From: Mesaphorura yosii
Lineage: Eukaryota; Arthropoda; Collembola; Poduromorpha; Tullbergiidae
Assembly: GCA_009869945.1 (NCBI GenBank)
Contig: WIXG01000016.1
Span: 248,001 to 312,000 of the forward strand
Reading direction: 5' to 3'
Length of the DNA stretch: 64,000 nt
Part shown: piece after piece, positions 39,693 to 50,600 of the stretch
How the letters are laid out: each line of letters begins with the position of its first letter
How positions within the stretch are numbered: position 1 is the stretch's first letter
Translations under genes and position numbers: made by a program
The notes under the pieces: generated by a model
Seen by the model: only the letters and a program-made list of their open reading frames with translations
The model's database searches: none
Told to the model about the DNA's origin: nothing

Positions 39693-39709
39693 CAGGCAGG
39701 CGATTGAAT
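39693..39709 (+). repeat. 17-bp dispersed direct repeat, copy 2
   Basis: CAGGCAGGCGATTGAAT matches 3764-3780 exactly. It is preceded by GG here instead of CA, so the match does not extend. Confidence 0.5.
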
Positions 39710-41130
39710 AGTTATTACAGTCTCGGAGCTCGAGTAATATTATTATCGGACTGAATGGGTCCTAAACCCTTTTGTTTGTATTTACACTACAAACCTGCTC
39801 AGCATGATTCATTTGCAACGGAGGAAACTCTGGAAGGGTGCAGAACAAATCGTGGTCCTGAGATTTCGGGCTCAAGCTCAAGAAAAGTTTTAAACTCAAA
39901 GCAAGGTAAATCCGGCCATAATATTTTGTTTGTGTAGCCAGCGAAGGAGAAAGTTATTCGAAACATTTCCTCCAGCTTCACCTTGCTCATTGCATTGGAC
40001 AAACATTGAATTGTAATTGCAATATTATTGACTACAAATTCCCCTTCGTCGCAACTCAATGCGTCTATAATGATATGTCCATGCTTACGTGCAGAAATGA
40101 GCGAAAGCAAATGCAGTGAAATGAAAAAGCAATTCAATCATGACTTAACCGAGACCAGTGGGACTCGGGGGGAAAGTAAAATTCACCCGTGCCTCTCAAT
40201 TCGGTTTCAAGTAGTGAAATACTCTTTAATTTAACAATATCAAAGTATTATTGAACGGATCCTGGCTTTCTTTCACGCGAATAACTCTCTACGTACTTCT
40301 CACTTTTCTGATCCCGGGCCCTCACACCTTTCTTCCTGTGCACCCAATTTCGGTCCAACATCAACAAATTAGGACAAAGAAAAGACGAAATGGACAATTT
40401 ACTTTTCTATGCACCGCGTTGAAGAAGTTCAGCGATTCTTTGTCTCGATTCTGGTAGGTAAGAAATTAACATACGCTCACGTTGATTGCCCTGCCGTGAG
40501 TTGCGTCTTGCGTGTGCCGCGTTAATATCTTTAGAATGAGCATTATTAGTGCTTTGGTCTTTTGTGGCGGTGGTAGTAATGATGTCAGGGAGGAGGTGTA
40601 ACGCACAACATGACTTGTGCATGCATTTAGACAAAATAAACATGAGATGTAAATCTGCGCGTATACCACACATTAAATTGAAAGAAGAAGCATAATTCTT
40701 CTATTTCTTCTTCACTGCTGCTGCTTATGCAGGCGCTGGTCGCAACAATAACGACTAACGACCAAATCATGGCATACGCGTAAGCCTACGCAGACTAGAC
40801 ATATTATTGTGTACAGATGAGCCACGCAATTGTATGTAGGCTGCACTGGTGGAAGTGGAAGCCCCGGTTGGAATTCTAATGACTTTCTGGGAGATAATTC
40901 CGAAGAAACTTGTCAGCGACAGTAGGGAGTCGTCTTGTGTGCATTATTAAAATACTCCAAGCAGCCTCGCCTTCTCTTCTGCTTGTGGGATACGCAACGC
41001 TACGCGCAACGAGGAATCTTACTCTATGTAATCATTACAAAATGCGAAGCGATGGTAGCAAAAGAATACGCAAATACTCACACGCATGAGCCTAGAGTAA
41101 CCACGAATTTGGTGTAAATTTTCAAGTAAA
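39710..41130. other. Non-coding stretch with one isolated splice donor
   Basis: TGGTAG|GTAAGA near 40456 is a good 5' splice site that coincides with the stop of a 68-codon frame lacking an ATG, the same arrangement as at 21598. The preceding frame has a hydrophobic start and a basic Lys-Lys-Arg-Arg run but no reliable initiation codon. No gene is claimed. Confidence 0.4.
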
Positions 41131-41146
41131 TAAGCGAATTCGCTTA
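41131..41146. repeat. 16-bp perfect palindrome
   Basis: TAAGCGAATTCGCTTA is fully self-complementary with no loop and centres on GAATTC. Its outer TAAGCG resembles the TTAAGCGC core of the 37993-38033 palindrome. This is a direct observation; function is unknown. Confidence 0.9.
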
Positions 41147-41225
41147 ATGTCATGCTGTCTGTTCCAGTTTCTCCGCCATCACATTAAATTCAATTCAATG
41201 AGTTGTACGTGCTGCTGGTTGGCTG

Positions 41226-41257
41226 TTTAATGAAAATGTGCTTGTATTTTCATTAAA
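41226..41257. repeat. 12-bp perfect hairpin, 8-base loop
   Basis: TTTAATGAAAAT (41226-41237) pairs exactly with ATTTTCATTAAA (41246-41257) around GTGCTTGT. It lies 80 bp after the 16-bp palindrome. The stem is A+T-rich, so its stability as RNA would be modest. Confidence 0.85.
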
Positions 41258-41882
41258 TCTTCGTTACGCATGAGCGTCTCAATCTTGACCAGCCGCGAAG
41301 AATAAACCGAGTTCATTTCATTCGGACAAAGAGTGGCTTGACTTCAGTTGAGCTTTGTCGTTCTCGAAGATAAAGGAATCATTGTCAGACTTAATAATTT
41401 GTAGCGAACAATTTTTGGTCAACTTTTTCATCCACGAGTGAGCACCAGAAAAACAACTTTGCCGGCCATTCTGTCGTAATTTGTGCGGAGGGCCGAAAAA
41501 GTTCATCACTGCTCAAGCTGAAGATAACGAGCCGGAAATCTAAAAGTCATTGAGACAAACCAGGAACACAAAACTTTTGAAACCGCCGCGTTGTAAGAAC
41601 CAGAACCATTTTTGTTTGGATTTGGGCTTCAACTTCGACTTAACTCTTGAAAGCTAACCATCCGTAAATCCCGCAAGACTCATTTAAAAGTAATGGAAAA
41701 ACAGAAAGGCGAGGGAAACAAAAACAGAGAAACTTTAAGAAACAAGTTGACATCGTGGACGGCGCGTGCAGAAGGAAGATGACATCAAGAATGCGACAAT
41801 TGTTCAACTCAACGCAACGCATTGAACGTAGCAATTCATTCTCCAAATTGATGCATCGCATCAGAAATCAGAGGCAGAGAAA
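41258..41882. other. Non-coding stretch
   Basis: No gene or repeat was seen. The short minus-strand frames at 41.3-41.5 and 41.6-41.9 kb look random. Confidence 0.5.
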
Positions 41883-42024
41883 ATGGCACAACCACAACAC
41901 ATTTTGATTTGGCAAACGATCGCTTTCAGTGCTCTGCGGGATTGCGAAAATATTGGCGGTCAAGTGCCAGAAGCAGTTAGGCGCGAGACGCGAGTGATGG
42001 ATGACCTGGCACGAAAGTACAGCG
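41883..42024 (+). CDS. Candidate first coding exon ending at GTGAGT
   Basis: An ATG at 41883 in strong context (AAAATGG) opens a frame whose first 47 codons have coding-like composition: by hand count 16 of 47 begin with G, with balanced charge and no Cys/Ser excess. At 42025 the frame meets GTGAGT, a perfect 5' splice consensus, leaving a split codon. If unspliced, the frame continues to TGA at 42123-42125 (80 codons) but becomes Thr/Ser-rich and chance-like after the donor. The end of the exon (Leu-Ala-Arg-Lys-Tyr-Ser) faintly recalls helix-turn-helix recognition segments, too weakly to assign. No second exon was located. Confidence 0.28.
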
Positions 42025-42222
42025 TGAGTCTCACTTTATTACCAGACGATACTTCACGCGACGCGACACGACACAAGTCTATCACTCAATCTAACCTCTC
42101 AAACTTATTCATATTTGTCCCCTGAGACAATAAACGCTAATAATAATGGCTATCACTACAATGAAATCAAGTTTGGCAACTCAGAAATCAGGAATTCGAC
42201 TCCACAACGGTGAAGGGTGACA

Positions 42223-42420
42223 ATGGCTCGGAAACTTCTTCTTGGCTTGTCAATCTTGACAGACGTGAGATTGGTTTTGCTCGGCCTGGCCTGTTCTGCC
42301 TGGCCTGCCTGCCTGTGCGGACAAACCAGCTCATTCAACAGAGCAATAAATGCGACGCGTCTTGATTACACAGTCCAAATCTTTTTATCGTTTCGACTTC
42401 TTGGTGTCATGTTGAGATAA
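42223..42420 (+). CDS. Small 65-codon frame with signal-peptide-like start
   Basis: An ATG at 42223 with A at -3 and G at +4 starts Met-Ala-Arg-Lys followed by a long hydrophobic stretch with Ala-Cys-Ser-Ala, the look of a secretion signal. The remaining 33 residues are unremarkable and end at 42418-42420. Part of the hydrophobic, Cys-containing stretch is encoded by an imperfect GCCTG repeat (42284-42316), so it may reflect simple sequence rather than selection. It is 81 bases or more beyond the GTGAGT donor of the previous candidate exon. A secreted small protein is possible but unproven. Confidence 0.15.
   Translation: MARKLLLGLSILTDVRLVLLGLACSAWPACLCGQTSSFNRAINATRLDYTVQIFLSFRLLGVMLR
42284..42316 (+). 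repeat. Imperfect (GCCTG)n tract
   Basis: GCCTGGCCT occurs twice (42284-42292 and 42298-42306), followed by further GCCT units. It is one of several short CAGG/CCTG-type tracts in the window. Confidence 0.6.
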
Positions 42421-44056
42421 GCTGAAAGACGTAAAATTATTTTAATCAAAACTGGTTCAATTCAGTCGCCTTTCGCCTCGCGGCTGCTTGCCGTTGGACA
42501 CTTGTTGTAATTAGTCATTTCTGGTAATCCGCAAGACGTGCAGAAGGAAGAAAACGAGTTCAGCATTGCGAATAATTTTTTTTACAATAAACATGCGATG
42601 CAGTGTTCAATGTCTCCGTTTGCATGCCAAAGCGTTTGCATTTTGCATAATAATGTTTATTACACAGAACACAAAATTTATTATTCAGACTCAATAAAAA
42701 TTTCTTTTTCACAAAATTAAAATTCTGAATTGATTCATGTTCCCAGCAAGCGTTGATTCTGGTTGTCAGGTTGCATTTATCTTCTGGGAATCAAGCCTTC
42801 AGCAGTGAATGCAAAAGTGGAAACCACGCAGAATAATCTTCCGTTTAACACAAATTAGTCAAAAAGTGCCCATCTCACAGATGATTAATTGAACGGATCA
42901 AGAAAGTGACATGTTACTTTGAGGAATTCTGTCGCTTGGAGCGAGATGCGACTGAGCACGCGATAGCATCTTAAATGATTAGTTGACACAAATAATTACG
43001 CTTGTACTCATTAATTTGCTTTCAATTTGCTTTGTAATTCTTTGAGAAAATACCAGGTAGACTTGTAAGTCATGTTAATGCAAATTGCTGGTTAATTTTC
43101 CAGCGCAGTGAGCCCATATCGAATTTCTGTATGTTGACCAACCGCTGCAAATGAAGTTCAAAGGAAATACACGTGTTCTATAATTATAACTAGCTCCTGG
43201 CAAATTGTCCCAAATCCACGAACACGGCTCTGTGCTGTAATTTCATTTCCCTTCCTGGAATTTAGATTTTTGCTTCCATTTTCAGTCTCTAATTATAGAG
43301 CAACTGCCCACAACTCGAATATCGAATATTCACGGCCACAATGACCTCACCTGCACTTTCCCTCTCCACATTTCACTCCACGGGCCGCCGTCGATTTTAA
43401 TTGCGCTCAGTGCACATGCGGGCTAATTGCAACTTTCCCTTTCAATTCGTCGCTTGTATCCCAAAAATACGGCAAGCACTCTTTAAACGTCATTTGAATG
43501 GTGAAATTCCTGTACACTTTAACTGACGCAAGTGCAAAGCTCGGGTTGTTCTAGTGAAGACTTCAATCATACATTGCCGTTACAACGGCTTAGCGTCGAC
43601 ATTACTTTGATTCGAGATTATTAAATTCTCTCGATACAGTTGTTAAATATAAGTGTTGAAATTTCCAAAAGTAATCCCAACAATTGCCAATCCTCTCACA
43701 GGCTGAAGGTTATCTTCGCGTGTCAGATGAGCCTCCAGGATGAAGTTAGAATTTTGAACACAAAGGATTCATCAAAGAAAATTTAAAAGAGATTTGGTCT
43801 AGCTGAAAATTGAAACCTTAGCCATGATTTGGTTTCGGTGCCCTCCCCGTGTATACTAACCACATATGGTTAATTTCGTACTCTTGTTGCTCTCGTCGCA
43901 TTGTAGAATTGCAGCAGGGCAGCAGGATGGTAATCCTTTGAAGTCCAACATTTACTCAACTTGCCTCTCCTTTGATACGATTGTTAAATTCTATTGCCGT
44001 GAAGTCGAAGTTATCCAGACTTGTCCATCCAATTAACCAGACTCACCTCGCAACCT
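42421..44056. other. Non-coding stretch
   Basis: No gene seen. CGAATATCGAATATTC near 43316 and a small CTCTA/TAGAG dyad near 43288 are minor symmetries. The remainder is A+T-rich. Confidence 0.5.
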
Positions 44057-44118
44057 CGTTAGTGCGAGGCACTGGCTTCTCTGCTCGCGTTGTTACGAGG
44101 CACGTTGTAATGCGAGGA
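44057..44118 (+). repeat. Three degenerate copies of a 16-bp CGTT...CGAGG unit
   Basis: CGTTAGTGCGAGGCAC (44057-44072), CGTTGTTACGAGGCAC (44088-44103) and CGTTGTAATGCGAGGA (44103-44118) share a CGTT start and a CGAGG block; copies 2 and 3 abut. An upstream CCTCG can pair with the CGAGG blocks. This could be a binding-site cluster or a decayed tandem duplication. Confidence 0.6.
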
Positions 44119-45039
44119 TAAGAACAGATTCACTCACGTATACAAATGAGCTGATACGCACTGTAGCACTGCGTGCACGCACAACACACGACGCAGCTCG
44201 ACGTAGAAAACCAGCTTTGCGTTTGCGATTTGTTTGAGTCCGATGAAAATATAAGTCCAGTTTTTATGGCATTAGGCATTCTGATTAGATTGGCAGCAAG
44301 CAAAATAACGACAACACGGACGCACAACACAAACGAGTATTTGCCTGAGAGTAAAACCCGTGCACCTTTGCCGTTGCCTTTGCACTGGTCAGGCCAGACA
44401 TTCCTGCAAGGCAGTGGGTTATAATACGCGATAATGTATTCATGCAATATAAAAACATGAAAAATTCCTCAACACTCCGCGTACAAAACTACTGCGACTG
44501 GTAGCCAACGAACTTCACTTCAACTGGTCGACGAAAAGTAATTAAATGCACAAAACGAGGCGAATGTACAGCCAAACGACCCGCAAAGAATTTTTTTATT
44601 GCAGGCAAGTACTTTGGTGAAAGCTTTATTGAATTTACGTCTCTGCTCATGAAACATTCAAGCACTCCACATTTTGATATTTAGGTCTCTGTCTTTGTGG
44701 GTTCCAATTAACGGCCGTCCTCCACAACCGAAACGCAACTCCTCCAATCTTTTATTCAGCAGTAATTGTGTCGAGTCGAATTAATATTCCAGAAAGAGAT
44801 CCACGCGTCTCGTCGCGCACTGCAAACTGAAAAAATTTTCGTCGTCTTTCCATGAGAGATTGAAAAGCCGTTTGCAAATTATGGACTCGGGCGATCTCCC
44901 GTTGTTCTTGCTTGCTGCCTGTCAAATCTGCCTCGTATTAAAATCTTTTGTGCCTCCAAACACGAAATTAAGATGAATTAAGACGTGAGACTCGCTTTTA
45001 CTGGGCTTGTCGTAATCGAATAAATTTGTGTAACTATAC
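44119..45039. other. Non-coding stretch
   Basis: Overlapping frames of 83 codons (plus) and 105 codons (minus) at 44.13-44.45 kb have random composition. No other signal was seen. Confidence 0.5.
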
Positions 45040-45265
45040 AAGTTTGTAAGCAACACCACTGCGCCCGCGTCGCAGCTTGTACGCATATACGCGTACGCAC
45101 GGGCTCAGCATAACATAATTTATTGGCAAAGCAAACATGTAATCGTGACAATGAATATTTTATACCGAATAAATAAATCTAGCACGCGACCACCGCAAGT
45201 CAAAAGTTAAAATTGAAATTCATTCACGCGGACCGTGTACTCGCGACTTTCACCGGCCGCGACTG

Positions 45266-45285
45266 ACTCGACATTTGGGTCGAGT
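45266..45285. repeat. 7-bp hairpin just before an ATG
   Basis: ACTCGAC (45266-45272), loop ATTTGG, GTCGAGT (45279-45285). The stem is perfect and ends four bases before the ATG at 45289. If transcribed it would sit against the start codon. Confidence 0.6.
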
Positions 45286-45288
45286 GTC

Positions 45289-45340
45289 ATGACGGCGTGG
45301 TGTTCGCCTTCGCCAGCAGCCGCGCTCGCGCGCGTCCGGG
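45289..45340 (+). CDS. Candidate short first coding exon
   Basis: An ATG at 45289 (G at -3) opens a G+C-rich frame of 17 codons plus one base to a possible donor GGG|GTAAAT at 45341. Unspliced, it ends with TAA at 45346-45348 after 19 codons. The peptide is Ala/Pro/Ser-rich, as is common for protein starts encoded in CpG-rich first exons, but also for any G+C-rich DNA. It could equally be an upstream frame in a leader that runs to the stronger donor at 45482. Confidence 0.17.
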
Positions 45341-45487
45341 GTAAATAACAGGCTCAGTAATCTATTAACTTCGATTCTGAAAGTACAGCAGCAGGTTTGT
45401 ATCTTTCACCGTGGGCCTGAGCTCGAGCTCGTACAGCCACACACTTCGTGCGTGTGCCAGCGAGCAAAGCCCCAGTAACAAGTAAGT

Positions 45488-46885
45488 AACAGTAAAAACT
45501 TCAGTCACATCGAATTAGGCCTGTTCTCTGCCGTACTTTACGACGAACAAGCGTATGCGTTCACGGCAGAATTGCAAAAGGGAAGGGAGAAGGACACGGA
45601 TATTTTAAAATGCAAATAGATTACAGGGCGAACTTGCTAAACGAGTTTATGCCAACACACTTTACACGTGAACTTCTTCATTACCTCTCACATCTTGCTT
45701 CTCGCTAAAACAAACAACCTTCTGCTTCTGAGCCTACTGCAAAGCAAACTAATAAGTTTCGTCAAATAATGTTTAAAGAAGCTCAAATCGTAAAATACAG
45801 CACAAAATACATAAAAGTGTCAGGAAAAAGATAAAATAAGGCGATGTGCGCCATTCTCGTGAAAATTATGTTCAAAAGAGTAATAATTACGCGATATGAA
45901 CGCATCCAACAACAAAAGGTGACGATTTCCTTGCTTGTAATTTCATGATTAGGAATGAGTGAAGTGCAGCAAAGAAGGCAATAAGATAAGCCCAAAATCC
46001 TAAAGCATCTCGTTCAGCGCCAGCGCTCACTCTGCTCCTTGCTTAAGCACGGATTTATGATCATTGCCTACTAAGTACATTGCTTCTTTTTGGGTTTATG
46101 ATTTACTCTCCTCCTCCCACATGACTTATTGCCAGATGAGTCCGTGAACGGCAAAACCATAAAATTGTAAAGGGCGCCCTTCCATACACGGGAATAAATT
46201 GGATGAGGATGAAGACTTCAAATTCTTCTTTCGCATTTGTATTTGTATAATGATTTTCGCCATGTTCGAAAACGGAGATTGGAATAAGTGCCATTAAAAT
46301 CGAGATTACCTTTGCTTCAAATGTTGTGAAAAGTCCACCCTTTCTATAATTAATATGAACGCGTAGGAGAAGCAGGAATAAACGGAGCAGGCAATTTTTT
46401 AACACTCATGCAGAAAACATTTTAGCGCGTACGCAATTTGTTTCATCTGTCACAAATACGTCTCACTTGAGTCAATGAATTCAATTTTCGGGCCAAGGTG
46501 CAGGCAGCATCTGACATGGTCAGCATCAAAGGAACGAGCAGGTCGACAAAACATATGGAGTTTGGCCAACCCCTCGCTATTTTTAATACCGACTCAAAGA
46601 AACTGATGCAAGAAAGGCAAGACTGAGATTTTTCGCATTTTTACGCGCCCCGAATTCTTCCCATGAAAGGGTAAAGTAAAAGCTCCGACACATCGTCCCA
46701 AGCCACTGATGGCACGCACATTTATACCACCGCTCTGTTTATTTCCTGTGCTGCCTGTGCATCGCATCGTCTTCCAGTCGCAAAAGTAGACTCGACGCTG
46801 CTTTACTACGAGTTGAGTGAGACTGGACTGGACCTCATTCCCGAAATAAAATGTATTCCTCGAGTTCTATGCACCCGCGAGTCTC
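45488..46885. other. Non-coding stretch
   Basis: A+T-rich again. Minus-strand frames of 70-100 codons at 45.8-46.4 kb are Ile/Phe/Leu-rich and look random. No repeat was seen. Confidence 0.5.
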
Positions 46886-47122
46886 ATGGAAACAGAAATG
46901 ATACACGATCAGGCGGCCGGCCGTCGTCGCAAATCTTTCTGTTTGGTGGTCGAACGCAGAAGGCCGAGAGTCTGTGCTGTACGCATCAACAATACTGAGA
47001 CAGAAAGGGAGAATAATGTGAATGCACTGCAGCACGGCCAAGTTTTTCAGTTGCTGGGAGCACAGGGCACAGTTTTTGAAGTAGCTACGTTGCTGGCAGC
47101 AAGACGCACAGAAAGGAGCTGA
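46886..47122 (+). CDS. 78-codon coding-like frame, unknown
   Basis: An ATG at 46886 opens 78 codons to TGA at 47120-47122. Hand counts favour coding: 29 of 78 codons start with G, and G+C at the second position is no higher than at the third. The peptide is charged, with a basic run (Gly-Arg-Arg-Arg-Lys) near residue 12 and a hydrophobic-polar helix-like end (Gln-Leu-Leu-Gly-Ala-Gln-Gly). The start context is poor (C at -3). A 113-codon minus-strand frame overlaps it but is Cys-rich and less protein-like. No family is recognised; it could be a short gene, an exon read past its splice site, or chance. Confidence 0.2.
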   Translation: METEMIHDQAAGRRRKSFCLVVERRRPRVCAVRINNTETERENNVNALQHGQVFQLLGAQGTVFEVATLLAARRTERS

Positions 47123-47399
47123 GTATTTTGTGCACGCACTCTGCGCACAGACCGACTCGAAGGGAAAATTGTACACACGAAGTACGGGAGCAATTTACCA
47201 ACACGCTCAGTCCGTCTCATTCCTGAGTTGACTGTCGTAGGTGCAACTTCGTTTGTTTGCTGCGGCTTTCTTCACGGTGAACTCTTCGTGATTCAAGCCA
47301 TAATTCATTCAGTGTGGAAATTAAGCCACCTTATCACTCGTGCGCTCCGCGTCTTCGTCGTCGACTTTGTTATCAGCTACAGTGCCAATTTGTAATTTT
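47123..47399. other. Short interval between opposed coding-like frames
   Basis: No gene is supported here. On the minus strand this would be the region 3' of the frame ending at 47400. Confidence 0.45.
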
Positions 47400-47660
47400 T
47401 TAGTTCTTCGTAAGAATTTGTGACCATTCTCTAAACATATCCACCATCCGCCTGAGCGCAGTGCCGCGTTCGCATTCTGGTACAAGTGAGACGAGACGGA
47501 GCTTCCGAAAAAATTCACGCATTGGATTCTCATTTCCGAGATACTTCGCGCCATCGACGAGGATCCGGCCAACTTCGATCAAATCCTGGACAATTGCTCG
47601 ATTGCGATTTCTTGCGATATTGCTCGATATTCCGCGTTCGTTTGTCAGTGCAAGCGGATT
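47400..47660 (-). CDS. Coding-like minus-strand frame of 86 codons, unknown protein
   Basis: This frame is open from just after a TGA at 47663-47661 down to TAA at 47402-47400. Over its last 67 codons 22 begin with G, and G+C by codon position is about 60, 36 and 51 percent, the pattern of real coding DNA. The translation is well balanced: it has an amphipathic Ile-Val-Gln-Asp-Leu-Ile-Glu-Val-Gly segment, little Cys or Ser, and ends near a Trp-containing helix. The first ATG is well inside, so if real it is a terminal exon; the only nearby acceptors (such as GTCCAG at about 47586) have poor pyrimidine tracts. A pseudogene fragment is an alternative. No homologue is recognised. Confidence 0.3.
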   Translation of the reverse strand, partial: NPLALTNERGISSNIARNRNRAIVQDLIEVGRILVDGAKYLGNENPMREFFRKLRLVSLVPECERGTALRRMVDMFREWSQILTKN

Positions 47661-47663
47661 TCA

Positions 47664-50600
47664 GCCGTGCCGTGCTGCGTGCGCCCGTGTCCGTACTTCC
47701 TCCAAGTGGCCGGTGTCATGTGCTGCTGAAAGTATTAAGAAAGTATTCAGGTCAAGAATTTTAATTCAACACACGCGAAATAAAATTCAGCACTTGTGAG
47801 GTGCAATTTTGCTTTTGGTGTGTTAACGCGTACGTTTTCACTTGAAGTGCTAACTCGAAAGTGCGTACGGGCGAGAGAAAGGAGCTGCTGTTGGAAATCG
47901 CCACCATCAAATAGAAAGGTAAACAACAAACACGAAACGGGAAAGCAAACCACAGCGCGCTGCACGCCCGAGAAAGAAATTGGGACGCATGCATAGAGAA
48001 TTTTAAAAATAGCAACATGCGGCAATCAAGCCGTTCCATAATCCGTGCCGTGCCCAACACGGCAGGCAGCGAATTGTATGAATTAACTGCTCGTTCCAGT
48101 CACCATTTGCTATCGACATCTCGCGCCCTCACACGAAATATAAATTAACGTAATGACCGCAATAAATTGTCACATTAACAATTTCCATGACCGAAATTTT
48201 TCTTTAGCGAGGTGTGACCAGTTTATTTCTGCGTGCGCTTTGACAGGTACTTAATTACTGCGATAACGCTGACCCATGCCCATGTGCGGTGTTCGTCTAC
48301 GAGCCCAGGCTACGCTGTCCTCTCCAGCGAGAAGACGTCCATGCAACGCAGTAAAATTGTCATTCCCAATAAATTGCGCAGCACTCTATGTGTCATGTCT
48401 GCTGCCGTGTCTTGTCGTTTGTCGCGTGCTGAAACCAATTAGCAGGAGCTGCATTTTAATGAGCTACACATTCGCAGGATCCCACACGGTGCTGAATGCA
48501 TTAAGCATAAGCAACGATCAGCGGGGCAGCTGAAGCTAAAAATTGGATTTTGGACACAGAAGAGCTCTGAGTGACAATTTGACCACTGTAAGCATGGCAG
48601 TGGCGCTTTAAGCAAGTCACGTGGGCCTTGAATGAACTTAAGCTCAAGATTCGCGAGTGACCAGTTAGAGGAGCCCGGACCAGACAAGGACAAAAAAACC
48701 AGCTGAAGTGAAAGTGCAGTGTACTCCAGCACCAGCACATTAATTCCAGGAACACAAACGCACGAGAAATCTAATTACTATAAATTCTTCTTGAATTCGC
48801 ACAAGACACCTTAACAAGACAGGAGAAAAGGGCAACCAGCCCACTCACTCTTTGTATTTCTCCATCTCACTGACGCCAAGTTCTTTGTGCTCGTGCATTA
48901 TTGCAAGATTTAAAGAACAAAAGTTTCGCGTTACTTCCGAAACTCTCGTTTGAATTAACAAGGTCATTTGTTCGTTGATCTTATTTCTTATTAAAGAGAC
49001 TACTTACTGTACTTAGACAGGCCAACGACTGCAGCAGCAAAAGCAGACTCGTGCAGGAAACAAAGGAGAAAGGCTGTAACCTCATTCCAGCCTGCTTTCT
49101 TATTCCATTTTAAGATTTCAAAGAGTGTTTCTTTTAAAGTCTCGCACGCTGTGTGTTCAGCCACAAGTTACAAATAAAAGATAAGAGATGATCATCGATC
49201 GACCTAAAAGCTTGCTGCTCCTGCTTCTACCTTGCAGGACTATTTAAATGTTTCTTTAGTTTTAACCTCATGTAATCCGCATCCATCCAGAAACTAAACT
49301 TTCCGAATGTTGAGCTCTTTGCCCACGTATGGTCTACGACATAAAACAAGTACAAAACAGGAGAGCAACTATTTCTCCTCCACAAGTCGTGCTTTCACAG
49401 AGCCAGCCAGCCAGCGAGCAGTGACTCGGAGCTATCCTTCTTGTATCTCGTTCCACACTCGACTTATTAGTGTTCGAGTGATAGTAACAAGACTTAAACG
49501 ACAAGAATTAAAACCCACGAGCTAAGAAAGAGCAAGACAACGACCTGCTGGATCTTTTCATTTCCTGCTCGCATTACGCCGAGAAAGTTCAGGGATCAGA
49601 TCAAAAGATACTGCTGCTTAACGGAGCAGGGCAATGCGTGTCTTCATGTATAATGAAAACTCTCTGAACTGGATCCACTTTCTGCTCCCGAGACAAGCCG
49701 TAATGTGTATCATTATTACAAGAACAAGAAACTAATCTAAAACAGAAACATTTCATGGCAATTTGAACGAATTTAGTATTCAAATGTTGTGCAAGCAGCC
49801 AGCCTCTGTAAAACGAGAAACTGTGCGCAGCCATTGTGCGTGTTGAATGAATGAGACGCAGTGTTCTGAAAGTGTACGCTTTCTGCTGAGGGATTCTGCT
49901 CCTAGAAGATGAATGTGCATATGTGAATGTGTTTTATTATTCTATTTTGGACGTTCATGGGCTCCGGATCTTGAAACCATCAAAGTGAAATTTCGGCATG
50001 AATTTGACGTGCGGACATAAAACATATTTATTGTTATTTTGCACTGCGAATCAAGTTTCGGCAATTCAATACGCCGCGCCGAGGTCGCACATCTCGTAAT
50101 AAAGGCTGCATAATTTGGAGGAAAGGAATTTGGTAATAATCGGGAACCTAATACTCTAATATACTACAAAGCAGTGGTGATATACGTTTCGTACATACAT
50201 TTGTGCTCTGTGCTCTTGAGACTTCGTCATTCGGATTCATGGTATTTGCCTGTTGTTAATATCATCCAGCTGCAGCTCAGCTCTCAACACTCGACTTGTC
50301 CGATATAAATTCTGGTAAGTACATCAACTTCCAATTTTGATAATGTCTTGGCCCGACTGACTCGTGTCGTTATAAACAGAGCATAATAATAAAGCTTTCT
50401 TGTCCTGTTTCTCCAAACACTACGAATATTCTGCCTCAATTCAGGAAGAATTTACATGAACATATTTCTTGACTTCCTATTTATTAAAGTCCTTTAATGC
50501 CACGCTGCATTGCGATAATGCGGGTTACCATTACACATGACGTTAACATTGTTTCTAATATCACCGCAATGTCAATTTACAGTGTGTTCCTTCGTAGCTT

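Larger units (their letters stand above)
45040..45481 (+). promoter_or_regulatory. G+C/CpG-rich block with candidate first exon and GTAAGT donor
   Basis: This block stands out by CpG-dense runs (near 45060-45110 and 45225-45345) in an A+T-rich background. TTTATACC near 45160 is a loose TATA match. At 45482 AACAA|GTAAGT gives a perfect 5' splice consensus with no coding frame directly before it, which fits the end of an untranslated first exon. An alternative donor, GGG|GTAAAT, lies at 45341 after a short ATG frame. A promoter and 5' leader for a plus-strand gene whose next exon lies outside or far away is the natural reading, but transcription is not demonstrated. Confidence 0.3.

Noticed and set aside
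45060-45110. Alternating purine-pyrimidine word near 45080 as Z-DNA
   Set aside because: The alternating run is only about 15-20 bases and mixed with non-alternating steps, too short to claim.
47461-47799. 112-codon plus-strand frame
   Set aside because: It is an Arg/Ser-rich shadow of the coding-like minus-strand frame at 47400-47660.
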